DNA of 64,000 bases from Citrobacter sp. RHB25-C09 (GCF_013836145.1 NZ_CP057483.1:1426001-1490000), one strand, 5' to 3'. Positions 25,940-35,156 are shown, numbered from the stretch's first letter. Numbers and translations: made by a program. The notes: generated from the sequence alone by a model not told the origin.

Positions 25940-25962
25940 TAAACAAGAGTATCACCTGCCCT

Positions 25963-26046
25963 GTAGGCCTGAAAAGACGCCGAGGCGTCGCCATCAGGCG
26001 GTGCATTATTGCCAGATGGCGGCGTAAACGCCTTATCCGGCCTACA
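25963..26046. repeat. REP/BIME element between sucB and sucC
   Basis: Two facing REP arms: GTAGGCCTG...GCCATCAGGCGG (from 25963) and GCCAGATGGCGGCG...CTTATCCGGCCTACAG (to 26046). It sits in the 147-base gap separating the 2-oxoglutarate dehydrogenase genes from succinyl-CoA synthetase. Confidence 0.85.
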
Positions 26047-26086
26047 GGTTAAAAGATAACGATTACCTGAAGGATGGACAGAACAC

Positions 26087-27253
26087 ATGAACTTACATGA
26101 ATACCAGGCAAAACAACTTTTTGCCCGCTATGGCTTACCGGCGCCGGTGGGTTATGCCTGTACTACTCCGCGTGAAGCTGAAGAAGCCGCATCAAAAATC
26201 GGCGCGGGCCCGTGGGTAGTAAAATGTCAGGTTCACGCTGGTGGCCGTGGTAAAGCGGGCGGTGTGAAGGTCGTAAAAAGCAAAGAAGAGATTCGCGCCT
26301 TTGCTGAACACTGGCTGGGCAAACGCCTGGTGACCTACCAGACAGACGCAAACGGCCAGCCGGTAAATCAGATACTGGTTGAAGCGGCGACCGATATCGA
26401 CAAAGAACTGTATCTCGGTGCGGTCGTTGACCGTAGCTCCCGTCGCGTGGTCTTTATGGCCTCTACCGAAGGCGGCGTAGAAATTGAAAAAGTGGCGGAA
26501 GAAACCCCGCACCTGATCCACAAAGTGGCGCTCGATCCGCTGACCGGCCCGATGCCGTATCAGGGACGTGAGCTGGCGTTCAAATTGGGTCTGGAAGGCA
26601 AACTGGTACAGCAGTTCACCAAAATCTTCATGGGCCTGGCGAACATCTTCCTTGAGCGCGACCTGGCGCTGATCGAAATCAACCCGCTGGTGATTACTAA
26701 GCAGGGCGATCTGATCTGCCTCGACGGTAAACTGGGCGCTGACGGCAACGCACTGTTCCGCCAGCCGGATCTACGCGAAATGCGTGACCAGTCGCAGGAA
26801 GACCCGCGTGAAGCGCAGGCGGCACAGTGGGAACTGAACTACGTTGCGCTGGACGGTAACATCGGTTGCATGGTTAACGGCGCAGGCCTGGCGATGGGTA
26901 CCATGGACATCGTTAAGCTGCACGGCGGCGAACCGGCTAACTTCCTCGACGTTGGCGGCGGTGCGACCAAAGAGCGCGTGACCGAAGCGTTCAAAATCAT
27001 CCTCTCTGACGACAATGTTAAAGCGGTTCTGGTTAACATCTTCGGCGGTATCGTACGTTGCGACCTGATCGCTGACGGTATCATCGGCGCGGTAGCGGAA
27101 GTGGGGGTTAACGTCCCGGTTGTCGTTCGTCTGGAAGGCAACAACGCCGAAATCGGCGCGAAGAAACTGGCTGATAGCGGCCTGAATATTATTGCAGCGA
27201 AAAGTCTGACGGATGCAGCTCAGCAGGTTGTTGCCGCAGTGGAGGGGAAATAA
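26087..27253 (+). CDS. sucC: Succinyl-CoA synthetase beta subunit
   Basis: The 388-residue beta subunit with an ATP-grasp nucleotide site; with SucD it converts succinyl-CoA to succinate with substrate-level phosphorylation. It starts MNLHEYQAKQLFARYGLPAP. The ATP-grasp region includes VVKCQVHAGGRGKAGGVK, and the C-terminal part has NIFGGIVRCDLIADGI, the conserved interface loop. The stop overlaps the sucD ATG (TAATG). Confidence 0.98.
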   Translation: MNLHEYQAKQLFARYGLPAPVGYACTTPREAEEAASKIGAGPWVVKCQVHAGGRGKAGGVKVVKSKEEIRAFAEHWLGKRLVTYQTDANGQPVNQILVEAATDIDKELYLGAVVDRSSRRVVFMASTEGGVEIEKVAEETPHLIHKVALDPLTGPMPYQGRELAFKLGLEGKLVQQFTKIFMGLANIFLERDLALIEINPLVITKQGDLICLDGKLGADGNALFRQPDLREMRDQSQEDPREAQAAQWELNYVALDGNIGCMVNGAGLAMGTMDIVKLHGGEPANFLDVGGGATKERVTEAFKIILSDDNVKAVLVNIFGGIVRCDLIADGIIGAVAEVGVNVPVVVRLEGNNAEIGAKKLADSGLNIIAAKSLTDAAQQVVAAVEGK

Positions 27254-28122
27254 TGTCCGTTTTAATTGATAAAAACACCAAGGTTATCTGTCAGGGTTTT
27301 ACCGGTAGCCAGGGGACGTTCCACTCTGAACAGGCTATTGCTTACGGTACGCAGATGGTTGGCGGCGTAACGCCAGGTAAAGGTGGCACCACGCACCTCG
27401 GCCTGCCGGTGTTCAATACCGTGCGTGAAGCGGTAGAAGCAACGGGCGCAACCGCCACGGTTATCTACGTTCCGGCACCGTTCTGCAAAGACTCCATTCT
27501 GGAAGCGATCGACGCGGGCATTAAACTCATCATTACCATCACCGAAGGTATCCCGACGCTGGATATGCTGACCGTGAAGGTGAAGCTGGATGAAGCTGGC
27601 GTGCGCATGATCGGCCCGAACTGCCCGGGTGTGATCACCCCGGGCGAATGTAAAATCGGCATCATGCCGGGTCACATTCACAAACCGGGCAAAGTGGGCA
27701 TTGTTTCCCGCTCCGGTACTCTGACCTATGAAGCGGTTAAGCAGACCACGGATTATGGTTTCGGCCAGTCCACCTGTGTTGGCATCGGCGGTGACCCGAT
27801 CCCTGGCTCTAACTTCATCGACATCCTGAAGCTGTTCCAGGAAGATCCGCAAACCGAAGCGATCGTGATGATCGGTGAGATCGGCGGTAGCGCAGAAGAA
27901 GAAGCGGCTGCGTATATCAAAGAACACGTGACTAAGCCTGTTGTTGGCTATATCGCGGGTGTGACCGCGCCGAAAGGCAAGCGTATGGGTCACGCAGGGG
28001 CGATTATCGCGGGCGGTAAAGGAACTGCGGATGAGAAATTCGCTGCTCTGGAAGCCGCTGGCGTGAAAACTGTCCGCAGCCTGGCCGATATCGGCGAAGC
28101 GCTGAAAGCCGTTATTAAGTAA
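27253..28122 (+). CDS. sucD: Succinyl-CoA synthetase alpha subunit
   Basis: The 289-residue CoA-binding subunit. It begins MSVLIDKNTKVICQGFTGSQ, the CoA site, and carries the phosphohistidine in GRVTAPKGKRMGHAGAI-like sequence (here AGVTAPKGKRMGHAGAIIAG, about residue 246). GPNCPGVITPGECKIGIMPG is also intact. It is the last gene of the sdh-suc operon. Its 3' UTR probably yields the SdhX sRNA. Confidence 0.98.
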   Translation: MSVLIDKNTKVICQGFTGSQGTFHSEQAIAYGTQMVGGVTPGKGGTTHLGLPVFNTVREAVEATGATATVIYVPAPFCKDSILEAIDAGIKLIITITEGIPTLDMLTVKVKLDEAGVRMIGPNCPGVITPGECKIGIMPGHIHKPGKVGIVSRSGTLTYEAVKQTTDYGFGQSTCVGIGGDPIPGSNFIDILKLFQEDPQTEAIVMIGEIGGSAEEEAAAYIKEHVTKPVVGYIAGVTAPKGKRMGHAGAIIAGGKGTADEKFAALEAAGVKTVRSLADIGEALKAVIK

Positions 28123-28221
28123 AAGCAATAATAGCGTTCACCCCTTCATTAACCCGTGGTGAAGGGGCAAGAACTGAAAATGTTTCGACATGGTTGGCCA
28201 TCTGATGATGGCCTTTTTTTT
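28123..28221 (+). ncRNA. sdhX: SdhX (RybD)-like sRNA from the sucD 3' UTR
   Basis: In E. coli and Salmonella an Hfq-dependent sRNA, SdhX, is cut by RNase E from the 3' end of sdhCDAB-sucABCD mRNA and represses ackA and other targets. Here the same position has a CCCCTTCA...TGAAGGGG hairpin (28141-28167), a single-stranded stretch, and a terminal GGCCATC-TGATGATGGCC hairpin with an eight-T tail. That layout fits an Hfq sRNA. The 5' processing site is not visible in sequence, so the left boundary is approximate. Confidence 0.6.
28195..28221 (+). terminator. Intrinsic terminator of the sdh-suc operon
   Basis: GGCCATC / GATGGCC stem with a short loop, followed by TTTTTTTT on the plus strand. Confidence 0.9.
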
Positions 28222-28334
28222 ACCCCCATCTTTTCCTCTGTGCAAATTCCGAAAAATCAGCCGAACGCTTCTCTTTCTAATTATTCACGTAATAATGCCG
28301 CGTAAATTCTCGGATCTCTTAAAAGGACTTATGG

Positions 28335-29519
28335 ATGAAGAAAAGTATTCTGCCTCTCGCTCTGGCACTGGCGGGGTTCAGTGCGGGCAGCATCGCGGCG
28401 CCGGTTAACGTCGATATTCTGAGTGCGACAGTCAAAGATAAGCGCATTGAAGGGGCTACGGTAACGCTACAGCGCAATGGCGCACGGTCCGTTTCCGCTA
28501 CCACTAATGCGACCGGTCAGGCGGTTCTCACGTCGACATTCCCGGACGATCAGGATTCACTCTTGATCGTCAAAAAAGACGGTTATTCAAATCTGGTAGT
28601 GAAGTGCCCCTGTGCAGGTATGACCTATGCCGTCAGTCCGGTGATGACCCATCTGGATGGGATGCGCGTGGTGCTGAGCTGGGGTAAAAACCCTGCCGAT
28701 CTGGATTCGCATCTGATGTTCCCGGGTGGACATATCTATTTCGAACGCAAAGACGGTCAGGATGCCAATCTTGATGTCGATGATGTTGATAGCTTCGGCC
28801 CCGAAACCATCACTATCACTAAAAAGCATTTCGGCGAAAGCTATACCTATGCGGTACAGGATTTTACCAACCGGGGGTTGCCTTACGGGAGTGAACTCTC
28901 TGCCAGCAGTGCCAAAGTGTTTGTCTACGTAGGCAGTTCTCTGGTGCGCAGTTACAGCGTTCCGGTCGGGAAAAAGGGCAATATCTGGACCGTATTCAGG
29001 CTTAATCCTAACGGTGAGTTTGAAGATATCAACACAGTCACCGGTGTGAACTTCAGTAGTAACGTTCGTAGCGTTGATGATTTGCCTGAGGTACTGGCAA
29101 CAACTGACAGCCCGGCTACTGAATCTTTCCCAACCCGTCGCGATCCTGAACTGGCGCGAGAATATAATCGTGAAGGGGAGGCGGTTTATAAAGACGGTCA
29201 ACTTGAGCAGGCGATTCAGCTTTTCCAACAGGCCACGGAATTAGACGGCAGTTACGGTCAGGCGTTTAGTAACCTGGGGCTGGTTTACCAGAAAGACGGC
29301 AAAATTGCAGAAGCGATTTGGGCGAACCGTAAAGCGATTTCGTTAGCCAGTGGCGCGAATGCAGCCACGACGCGCGCGAACTCGTATTACAACATCGCGA
29401 AGATATATGAAAATGCAGGTCAAAATGCCGATGCTTTACAGCACTACCTGCTGGCAAATGCGCAAAGAAATAAGCCTGTCTATGAAGCGGCGATCGCCCG
29501 CGTGAAGGCGAAAATGTAA
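28335..29519 (+). CDS. Exported DUF2135-like / TPR repeat protein of unknown function
   Basis: A 394-residue protein with a signal peptide (MKKSILPLALALAGFSAGSI, cleavage near Ala21-Ala22), so probably periplasmic. Residues 24-95 look like a carboxypeptidase-regulatory-like beta sandwich. Residues 108-200 match the DUF2135/YfaP type domain (VVLSWGKNPADLDSHLMFPG, DVDDVDSFGPETITI). Residues 275-390 contain about three TPR motifs (YKDGQLEQAIQLFQQATELD and following). It lies where E. coli K-12 has mngRAB. It is monocistronic, with its own AAAGGA site and a terminator after it. No function is known to me. Confidence 0.8.
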   Translation: MKKSILPLALALAGFSAGSIAAPVNVDILSATVKDKRIEGATVTLQRNGARSVSATTNATGQAVLTSTFPDDQDSLLIVKKDGYSNLVVKCPCAGMTYAVSPVMTHLDGMRVVLSWGKNPADLDSHLMFPGGHIYFERKDGQDANLDVDDVDSFGPETITITKKHFGESYTYAVQDFTNRGLPYGSELSASSAKVFVYVGSSLVRSYSVPVGKKGNIWTVFRLNPNGEFEDINTVTGVNFSSNVRSVDDLPEVLATTDSPATESFPTRRDPELAREYNREGEAVYKDGQLEQAIQLFQQATELDGSYGQAFSNLGLVYQKDGKIAEAIWANRKAISLASGANAATTRANSYYNIAKIYENAGQNADALQHYLLANAQRNKPVYEAAIARVKAKM

Positions 29520-29615
29520 TTTGGCAGGTTGAAAGTGTCTGCCGTCTGTGTGCATTTCTTCCCGAAATGTGACCGGGCGGTGGCATTTATTGTCTAAATA
29601 GCCAGCAAACGAACA

Positions 29616-29640
29616 AAAGCCACGTTTAGCGTGGCTTTAT
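29616..29640 (+). terminator. Intrinsic terminator after the DUF2135/TPR gene
   Basis: AAAGCCACG-TTTA-GCGTGGCTTT hairpin; the T-tract is short (TTTATTG), about 100 bases after the stop. Confidence 0.7.
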
Positions 29641-30277
29641 TGATAACATAATAATAACAGAGGGGTGTTAATTCATTTTATTGAAAAGGTAAAGTAGATG
29701 TGAAAAATAAATATTAAATTTATTCACCTTCCAAATAACTCAGCATCCGATGCGGTAGATTTTTTCGCTCCGAAAAAGATCAGAACGCAATTTCAAGCCA
29801 GTTAAACCAACTTTATTCATAATTAACACAACTCTCAGTTACTTCATTTTTTCAAAATGACACATGCATGCAACATGATGGTTACTCACATTACTGCACT
29901 TAAACATTGTTAACAAAAACCACTGATATTGATTTAAATCAAGGTTTAATCATTGGTAAAAGCTCACGAAACGCGATAAATTGATCGCCGATCAAGATGG
30001 TGAAAAAGCGATAAATTCGCTATATATTGATCACTGTCGAAAAATGCAAATTTCATTCAATAAAAACCTGTTTATTGTAAGGATTTTGCGGCGTAATATA
30101 ATTGCGGGATCAATTTGAGTTGTTTATTAACACATTTGTAACCTTTCGCCCTTTTTGTTTCTTTTCTAAGAAACGGTCAAGGTGAGAGCGAACAGATAAT
30201 TTGTATTGGGGCATGCGTGTGATCCTTTCTAACGGGGTTCACTCTCGGAGTCTTCATGCGATGAGCAAGGAGTCATA
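29641..30277 (+). promoter_or_regulatory. Long AT-rich control region of cydABX
   Basis: About 640 bases without a gene, strongly AT-rich, as in E. coli where several cyd promoters and ArcA, FNR and H-NS sites occupy the region. A perfect FNR half-site pair is at 29929-29942. TTGATCGCCGATCAA (29981-29995) is a second dyad but with a five-base spacer. ATTGTTAACAAAAA near 29906-29919 could be part of an ArcA site. The cydA ribosome binding site AAGGAG is at about 30268-30273. Confidence 0.75.
29929..29942. promoter_or_regulatory. FNR box upstream of cydA
   Basis: TTGAT-TTAA-ATCAA, an exact match to the FNR consensus TTGAT-N4-ATCAA. In E. coli FNR represses cydAB under strict anoxia while ArcA activates it. 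Confidence 0.75.
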
Positions 30278-31846
30278 ATGTTAGATATAGTCGAACTGTC
30301 GCGCTTACAGTTTGCCTTGACCGCGATGTACCACTTCCTGTTTGTGCCACTAACGCTCGGTATGGCGTTTCTGTTGGCCATCATGGAAACGGTTTACGTC
30401 CTTTCCGGCAAACAGATTTATAAAGATATGACTAAGTTCTGGGGCAAGTTGTTTGGTATCAACTTCGCTCTGGGGGTGGCAACCGGGCTGACCATGGAGT
30501 TCCAGTTCGGGACTAACTGGTCTTATTATTCCCACTATGTAGGTGACATCTTCGGTGCGCCGCTGGCGATCGAAGGTTTGATGGCCTTCTTCCTTGAATC
30601 CACCTTTGTCGGTCTGTTTTTCTTCGGCTGGGATCGTCTGAGCAAAGTTCAGCACATGGCGGTGACCTGGCTGGTTGCACTTGGCTCCAACCTCTCTGCA
30701 CTGTGGATTCTGGTCGCAAACGGCTGGATGCAGAACCCTATCGCGTCGGATTTCAACTTTGAAACCATGCGTATGGAAATGGTGAGCTTCGCAGAACTGG
30801 TACTGAACCCAGTAGCCCAGGTGAAATTTGTTCACACTGTGGCATCAGGTTATGTCACTGGTGCGATGTTCATTCTTGGTATCAGCGCTTACTACCTGCT
30901 GAAAGGCCGCGACATTGCCTTCGCGAAACGCTCTTTCGCTATCGCTGCCAGCTTTGGTATGGCTGCCGTGCTGTCTGTTATTGTTCTGGGTGATGAATCC
31001 GGCTACGAAATGGGCGACGTGCAGAAAACCAAACTCGCTGCCATCGAAGCAGAGTGGGAGACTCAGCCCGCTCCGGCTGCCTTTACCCTGTTCGGTATTC
31101 CGGACCAGGATTCCCAGGAAAACAAACTGGCGATCCAGATCCCTTACGCGCTGGGTATTATTGCCACACGTTCAGTCGACACGCCGGTTATCGGTCTGAA
31201 AGATCTGATGGTGCAGCATGAAGAGCGTATCCGTAACGGGATGAAAGCGTACGAACTGCTGGAGCAACTGCGTGCCGGTACGACCGATAAGGCCGTTCGC
31301 GAGCAGTTCAACAGTATGAAAAAAGACCTTGGTTACGGTTTACTGCTGAAACGCTATACAGATAACGTTTCTGATGCCACCGAAGCACAGATCCAACAGG
31401 CCACGAAAGATTCTATTCCACGCGTTGCGCCACTGTACTTTGCGTTCCGTATCATGGTGGCCTGTGGCTTCCTGATGCTGGTCATCATTGCGTTCTCCTT
31501 CTGGAGCGTGATTCGTAATCGCATCGGCGAGAAGAAATGGCTGCTCCGCGCCGCGCTGTATGGTCTTCCGCTGCCGTGGATTGCCGTAGAAGCAGGTTGG
31601 TTTGTTGCCGAATATGGCCGTCAGCCGTGGGCTATCGGTGAGGTACTGCCAACGGCGGTGGCGAACTCGTCGCTGACGGTCGGTGACCTGCTGTTCTCCA
31701 TGATCCTGATTTGTGGCCTGTACACCCTGTTCCTGGTGGCAGAACTGTTCCTGATGTTCAAGTTTGCACGCCTTGGCCCAAGCAGCCTGAAGACCGGTCG
31801 CTATCACTACGAGCAGTCCACCGTGGCTTCTCAGCCGGCACGCTAA
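30278..31846 (+). CDS. cydA: Cytochrome bd-I ubiquinol oxidase subunit I
   Basis: CydA oxidises ubiquinol and holds hemes b558, b595 and d in the inner membrane. The 522-residue protein starts MLDIVELSRLQFALTAMYHF with heme ligand His19; His186 lies in VKFVHTVASGY and Met393 in the FRIMVACGFLML segment. The periplasmic Q-loop (about 250-340) is present, including the long Q-loop insertion of the E. coli type. First gene of cydABX-ybgE. Confidence 0.98.
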   Translation: MLDIVELSRLQFALTAMYHFLFVPLTLGMAFLLAIMETVYVLSGKQIYKDMTKFWGKLFGINFALGVATGLTMEFQFGTNWSYYSHYVGDIFGAPLAIEGLMAFFLESTFVGLFFFGWDRLSKVQHMAVTWLVALGSNLSALWILVANGWMQNPIASDFNFETMRMEMVSFAELVLNPVAQVKFVHTVASGYVTGAMFILGISAYYLLKGRDIAFAKRSFAIAASFGMAAVLSVIVLGDESGYEMGDVQKTKLAAIEAEWETQPAPAAFTLFGIPDQDSQENKLAIQIPYALGIIATRSVDTPVIGLKDLMVQHEERIRNGMKAYELLEQLRAGTTDKAVREQFNSMKKDLGYGLLLKRYTDNVSDATEAQIQQATKDSIPRVAPLYFAFRIMVACGFLMLVIIAFSFWSVIRNRIGEKKWLLRAALYGLPLPWIAVEAGWFVAEYGRQPWAIGEVLPTAVANSSLTVGDLLFSMILICGLYTLFLVAELFLMFKFARLGPSSLKTGRYHYEQSTVASQPAR

Positions 31847-31861
31847 GACAGGAGTCGTCAA

Positions 31862-33001
31862 ATGATCGATTATGAAGTACTACGTTTTATCTGGTGGCTG
31901 CTGGTTGGCATTCTGCTGATTGGTTTTGCGGTCACCGATGGGTTCGACATGGGGGTGGGCATGCTCACCCGTTTCCTCGGTCGTAACGATACCGAACGTC
32001 GAATTATGATTAACTCCATCGCCCCGCACTGGGACGGTAACCAGGTTTGGCTGATCACCGCCGGTGGCGCGCTGTTTGCTGCCTGGCCGATGGTCTATGC
32101 CGCTGCGTTTTCCGGCTTTTATGTGGCGATGATCCTGGTGCTGGCGTCATTGTTCTTCCGTCCGGTCGGTTTTGACTACCGCTCTAAGATTGAAGACACC
32201 CGCTGGCGCAATATGTGGGACTGGGGCATTTTCGTGGGTAGCTTTGTCCCGCCGCTGGTAATTGGCGTGGCATTCGGTAACCTGCTGCAAGGCGTACCGT
32301 TCCATATCGATGAGTACCTGCGTCTGTACTACACTGGAAACTTCTTCCAGTTGCTGAACCCGTTTGGTCTGCTGGCTGGCGTCGTGAGCGTTGGGATGAT
32401 CATCACCCAGGGCGCGACCTACCTGCAAATGCGTACGGTGGGTGAACTGCACCTGCGTGCCCGTGCAACCTCGCAGATTGCTGCGCTGGTGACTCTGGTT
32501 TGCTTTGCTCTGGCAGGCGTCTGGGTAATGTACGGTATCGATGGTTATGTTGTGACCTCCGCGGTTGATCATCACGCAGCGTCTAACCCGCTGACCAAAG
32601 AAGTTGCACGTGAAGCGGGCGCATGGCTGGTGAACTTTAACAAGGCGCCGATCCTGTGGTTGGTTCCGGCTCTGGGTGTGGTTCTGCCGCTGCTGACGAT
32701 CCTGACGTCACGTATGGAGAAAGGGGCATGGGCATTCCTGTTCTCTTCTCTGACGCTGGCCTGCATCATCCTGACTGCCGGTATCGCGATGTTCCCGTTC
32801 GTGATGCCTTCCAGCACCATGATGAATGCGAGCCTGACCATGTGGGATGCAACGTCCAGCCAGCTGACGCTGAACCTGATGACCTGGGTTGCTGCGGTGT
32901 TTGTACCGATCATTCTCATCTACACCAGCTGGTGTTACTGGAAAATGTTCGGCCGCATCACCAAAGAACACATTGAAAGCAACACCCACTCTCTGTACTA
33001 A
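31862..33001 (+). CDS. cydB: Cytochrome bd-I ubiquinol oxidase subunit II
   Basis: The 379-residue CydB, with about nine transmembrane helices, pairs with CydA and supports the oxygen or proton channel. It begins MIDYEVLRFIWWLLVGILLI, and the family motif GFAVTDGFDMGVGMLTRFLG contains the conserved Asp29 region. It follows cydA by 15 bp with AGGAG upstream and precedes cydX by 15 bp. Confidence 0.98.
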   Translation: MIDYEVLRFIWWLLVGILLIGFAVTDGFDMGVGMLTRFLGRNDTERRIMINSIAPHWDGNQVWLITAGGALFAAWPMVYAAAFSGFYVAMILVLASLFFRPVGFDYRSKIEDTRWRNMWDWGIFVGSFVPPLVIGVAFGNLLQGVPFHIDEYLRLYYTGNFFQLLNPFGLLAGVVSVGMIITQGATYLQMRTVGELHLRARATSQIAALVTLVCFALAGVWVMYGIDGYVVTSAVDHHAASNPLTKEVAREAGAWLVNFNKAPILWLVPALGVVLPLLTILTSRMEKGAWAFLFSSLTLACIILTAGIAMFPFVMPSSTMMNASLTMWDATSSQLTLNLMTWVAAVFVPIILIYTSWCYWKMFGRITKEHIESNTHSLY

Positions 33002-33016
33002 GTAAGGAGCAACGAT

Positions 33017-33130
33017 ATGTGGTATTTCGCCTGGATTCTGGGAACGCTTCTTGCCTGTGCATTTGGGATCATCACCGCGCTGGCCCTTGAGCACGTCGAG
33101 GCAGGAAAAGCCGGTCAAGAAGAACACTAA
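33017..33130 (+). CDS. cydX: CydX, small subunit of cytochrome bd-I oxidase
   Basis: A 37-residue single-helix peptide starting MWYFAWILGTLLACAFGIIT, the same length as E. coli CydX, which is required for stable heme binding in the CydAB complex. AAGGAG (33004-33009) lies 7 bases before the ATG. Its TAA overlaps the ybgE ATG (TAATG). Confidence 0.95.
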   Translation: MWYFAWILGTLLACAFGIITALALEHVEAGKAGQEEH

Positions 33131-33420
33131 TGACCCAGCTAATCGCGATGCTCTATAACGCGATGGACAAGCGCCCGTTAAGGGCGCTTTCTTTAGTAAT
33201 GGCGTTAGTGTTAGCAGGATGTATGTTTTGGGATCCCTCCCGCTTTGCGGCTAAAACCAGCGAGCTGGAAATCTGGCACGGGTTGCTGCTGATGTGGGCG
33301 GTGTGTGCAGGGGTCATTCATGGCGTAGGTTTTCGCCCTAACGCCGTGCACTGGCAGGGAATTTTCTCCCCGCTGCTGGCCGACATCGTGCTTTTGATCG
33401 GACTGTTCTTCTTCTTTTGA
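33130..33420 (+). CDS. ybgE: YbgE, Cyd operon-associated membrane protein
   Basis: A 96-residue inner-membrane protein with three hydrophobic segments (about 19-33, 50-66, 78-95). It is the last gene of the cydABX-ybgE operon. Family YbgE (PF09600) is consistently linked to cyd genes, but its function is unknown. It starts in the overlap with cydX and is followed by an intrinsic terminator. Confidence 0.93.
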   Translation: MTQLIAMLYNAMDKRPLRALSLVMALVLAGCMFWDPSRFAAKTSELEIWHGLLLMWAVCAGVIHGVGFRPNAVHWQGIFSPLLADIVLLIGLFFFF

Positions 33421-33441
33421 ATAAGAAATATCCTTAAATAG

Positions 33442-33471
33442 TTATGGGCTTGCATAAGCCCATAAATTTTT
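33442..33471 (+). terminator. Intrinsic terminator after ybgE
   Basis: TTATGGGCTT-GCAT-AAGCCCATAA hairpin followed by ATTTTTA. Confidence 0.85.
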
Positions 33472-33569
33472 ACTCTCCCTTAACCTCTCCCCATTCCCAA
33501 GCCTTAATAGCGCGCGTATAGTAGCAGCGTTGAAAATTACTCTCTTTTGTTGCATTACCGGGATGTAAA

Positions 33570-33974
33570 GTGAATAAGTATGTATTCCGTTGGCCGGTTC
33601 GCGTTTATTACGAAGATACCGACGCTGGCGGTGTGGTTTACCATGCCAGCTATGTCGCTTTTTATGAAAGAGCGCGTACTGAGTTGCTGCGTCATCACCA
33701 CTTCAGTCAACAGGTGCTGCTCGCAGAGCAAGTTGCTTTCGTGGTCCGCAAAATGACGCTGGAATATTATGCGCCTGCGCGGCTCGACGATATGCTCGAA
33801 GTACAAACAGAAATTTCGTCAATGCGTGGCACCTGTATGGTTTTCACGCAACGCATTGTCAACGCAGAGAACACCGTGCTCAATGAGGCAGAGGTTCTGA
33901 TTGTTTGCGTTGACCCACTCAAAATGAAGCCTCGTAAGCTTCCCAAGTCTATTGTCGCGGAGTTTAAGCAGTGA
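33570..33974 (+). CDS. ybgC: Acyl-CoA thioester hydrolase YbgC (tol-pal cluster)
   Basis: A 134-residue hotdog-fold thioesterase acting on acyl-CoA in the cytoplasm, first gene of the tol-pal operon. The motif VYYEDTDAGGVVYHASYVAF holds the catalytic Asp18. The start is GTG at 33570, giving the same length as E. coli. In E. coli YbgC is linked to phospholipid-synthesis proteins. The end overlaps tolQ by 4 bp. Confidence 0.96.
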   Translation: MNKYVFRWPVRVYYEDTDAGGVVYHASYVAFYERARTELLRHHHFSQQVLLAEQVAFVVRKMTLEYYAPARLDDMLEVQTEISSMRGTCMVFTQRIVNAENTVLNEAEVLIVCVDPLKMKPRKLPKSIVAEFKQ

Positions 33975-34663
33975 CTGACATGAATATCCTTGATTTGTTC
34001 CTGAAGGCGAGCCTTCTGGTTAAACTTATCATGTTGATTTTGATTGGTTTTTCAATCGCATCCTGGGCTATCATCATCCAGCGGACCCGTATTCTCAACG
34101 CGGCAGCGCGCGAAGCTGAAGCGTTTGAAGATAAATTCTGGTCCGGAATCGAACTGTCTCGCCTGTATCAGGAGAGCCAGGGACGCCGTGATAATCTCTC
34201 TGGATCGGAACAAATCTTCTATAGCGGTTTCAAAGAGTTTGCGCGTTTGCATCGGGCGAACAGTCATGCGCCGGAAGCGGTGGTTGAGGGGGCATCCCGT
34301 GCGATGCGTATCTCCATGAACCGTGAACTGGAAACGCTGGAAACGCACATTCCTTTTCTCGGCACCGTGGGTTCAATCAGTCCGTATATCGGTCTGTTTG
34401 GTACCGTTTGGGGGATCATGCATGCGTTTATCGCCCTGGGCGCGGTAAAACAAGCAACGTTGCAAATGGTTGCGCCCGGTATCGCGGAAGCGCTGATTGC
34501 CACGGCGATCGGTCTGTTCGCAGCGATTCCGGCGGTAATGGCGTACAACCGTCTGAACCAGCGCGTGAACAAGCTGGAACTGAATTACGACAACTTTATG
34601 GAAGAGTTCACCGCGATTCTGCACCGTCAGGCGTTTACCGTTAGCGAGAGCAACAAGGGGTAA
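33971..34663 (+). CDS. tolQ: TolQ, proton-motive-force transducing subunit
   Basis: A 230-residue ExbB/MotA-like inner-membrane protein with three transmembrane helices (about 17-36, 137-157, 171-191). With TolR it energises TolA using the proton motive force for outer-membrane constriction at division. The start is GTG at 33971, overlapping ybgC. Conserved block HIPFLGTVGSISPYIGLFGT is intact, as is the TM3 Thr/Ala face. Confidence 0.97.
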   Translation: MTDMNILDLFLKASLLVKLIMLILIGFSIASWAIIIQRTRILNAAAREAEAFEDKFWSGIELSRLYQESQGRRDNLSGSEQIFYSGFKEFARLHRANSHAPEAVVEGASRAMRISMNRELETLETHIPFLGTVGSISPYIGLFGTVWGIMHAFIALGAVKQATLQMVAPGIAEALIATAIGLFAAIPAVMAYNRLNQRVNKLELNYDNFMEEFTAILHRQAFTVSESNKG

Positions 34664-34666
34664 GCC

Positions 34667-35095
34667 ATGGCGAGATCGCGTGGACGTGGTCGTCGCGACC
34701 TGAAGTCCGAAATCAACATCGTACCGTTGCTCGATGTACTGCTGGTGCTGCTGCTGATCTTTATGGCAACCGCACCGATCATTACGCAGAGCGTGGAGGT
34801 TGACCTGCCGGATGCGACCGAGTCGCAAGCCGTGAGCAGCAACGACAATCCGCCGGTGATTATAGAAGTATCCGGAGTAGGGCAGTACAGCGTGGTGGTT
34901 GAGAAAGATCGTCTGGATCAACTCCCACCGGAACAGGTTATCGCGGAAGCGAAAAGCCGCCTGGAAGCGAATCCGAAAACAGTCTTCTTAATCGGTGGTG
35001 CGAAAGACGTACCTTACGATGAAATAATTAAAGCGCTGAACTTGTTACACAGTGCGGGCGTGAAGTCGGTTGGCTTGATGACGCAGCCAATCTGA
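34667..35095 (+). CDS. tolR: TolR, proton-motive-force transducing subunit
   Basis: A 142-residue ExbD-like protein with one N-terminal transmembrane helix containing the essential Asp23 (IVPLLDVLLVLLLIFMATAP), then a periplasmic domain that contacts peptidoglycan. It follows tolQ after 3 bp. Confidence 0.97.
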   Translation: MARSRGRGRRDLKSEINIVPLLDVLLVLLLIFMATAPIITQSVEVDLPDATESQAVSSNDNPPVIIEVSGVGQYSVVVEKDRLDQLPPEQVIAEAKSRLEANPKTVFLIGGAKDVPYDEIIKALNLLHSAGVKSVGLMTQPI

Positions 35096-35156
35096 TAGTT
35101 ACGTCGCTGGCTTGTAAGAAAGCGTGTAACAGGCGAACAGTTTTTGGGAACCGAGA

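Noticed and set aside
29981..29995. A second FNR box, TTGATCGCCGATCAA
   Set aside because: The spacer is five bases instead of four, so it is not called as a site; only the perfect box at 29929 is.
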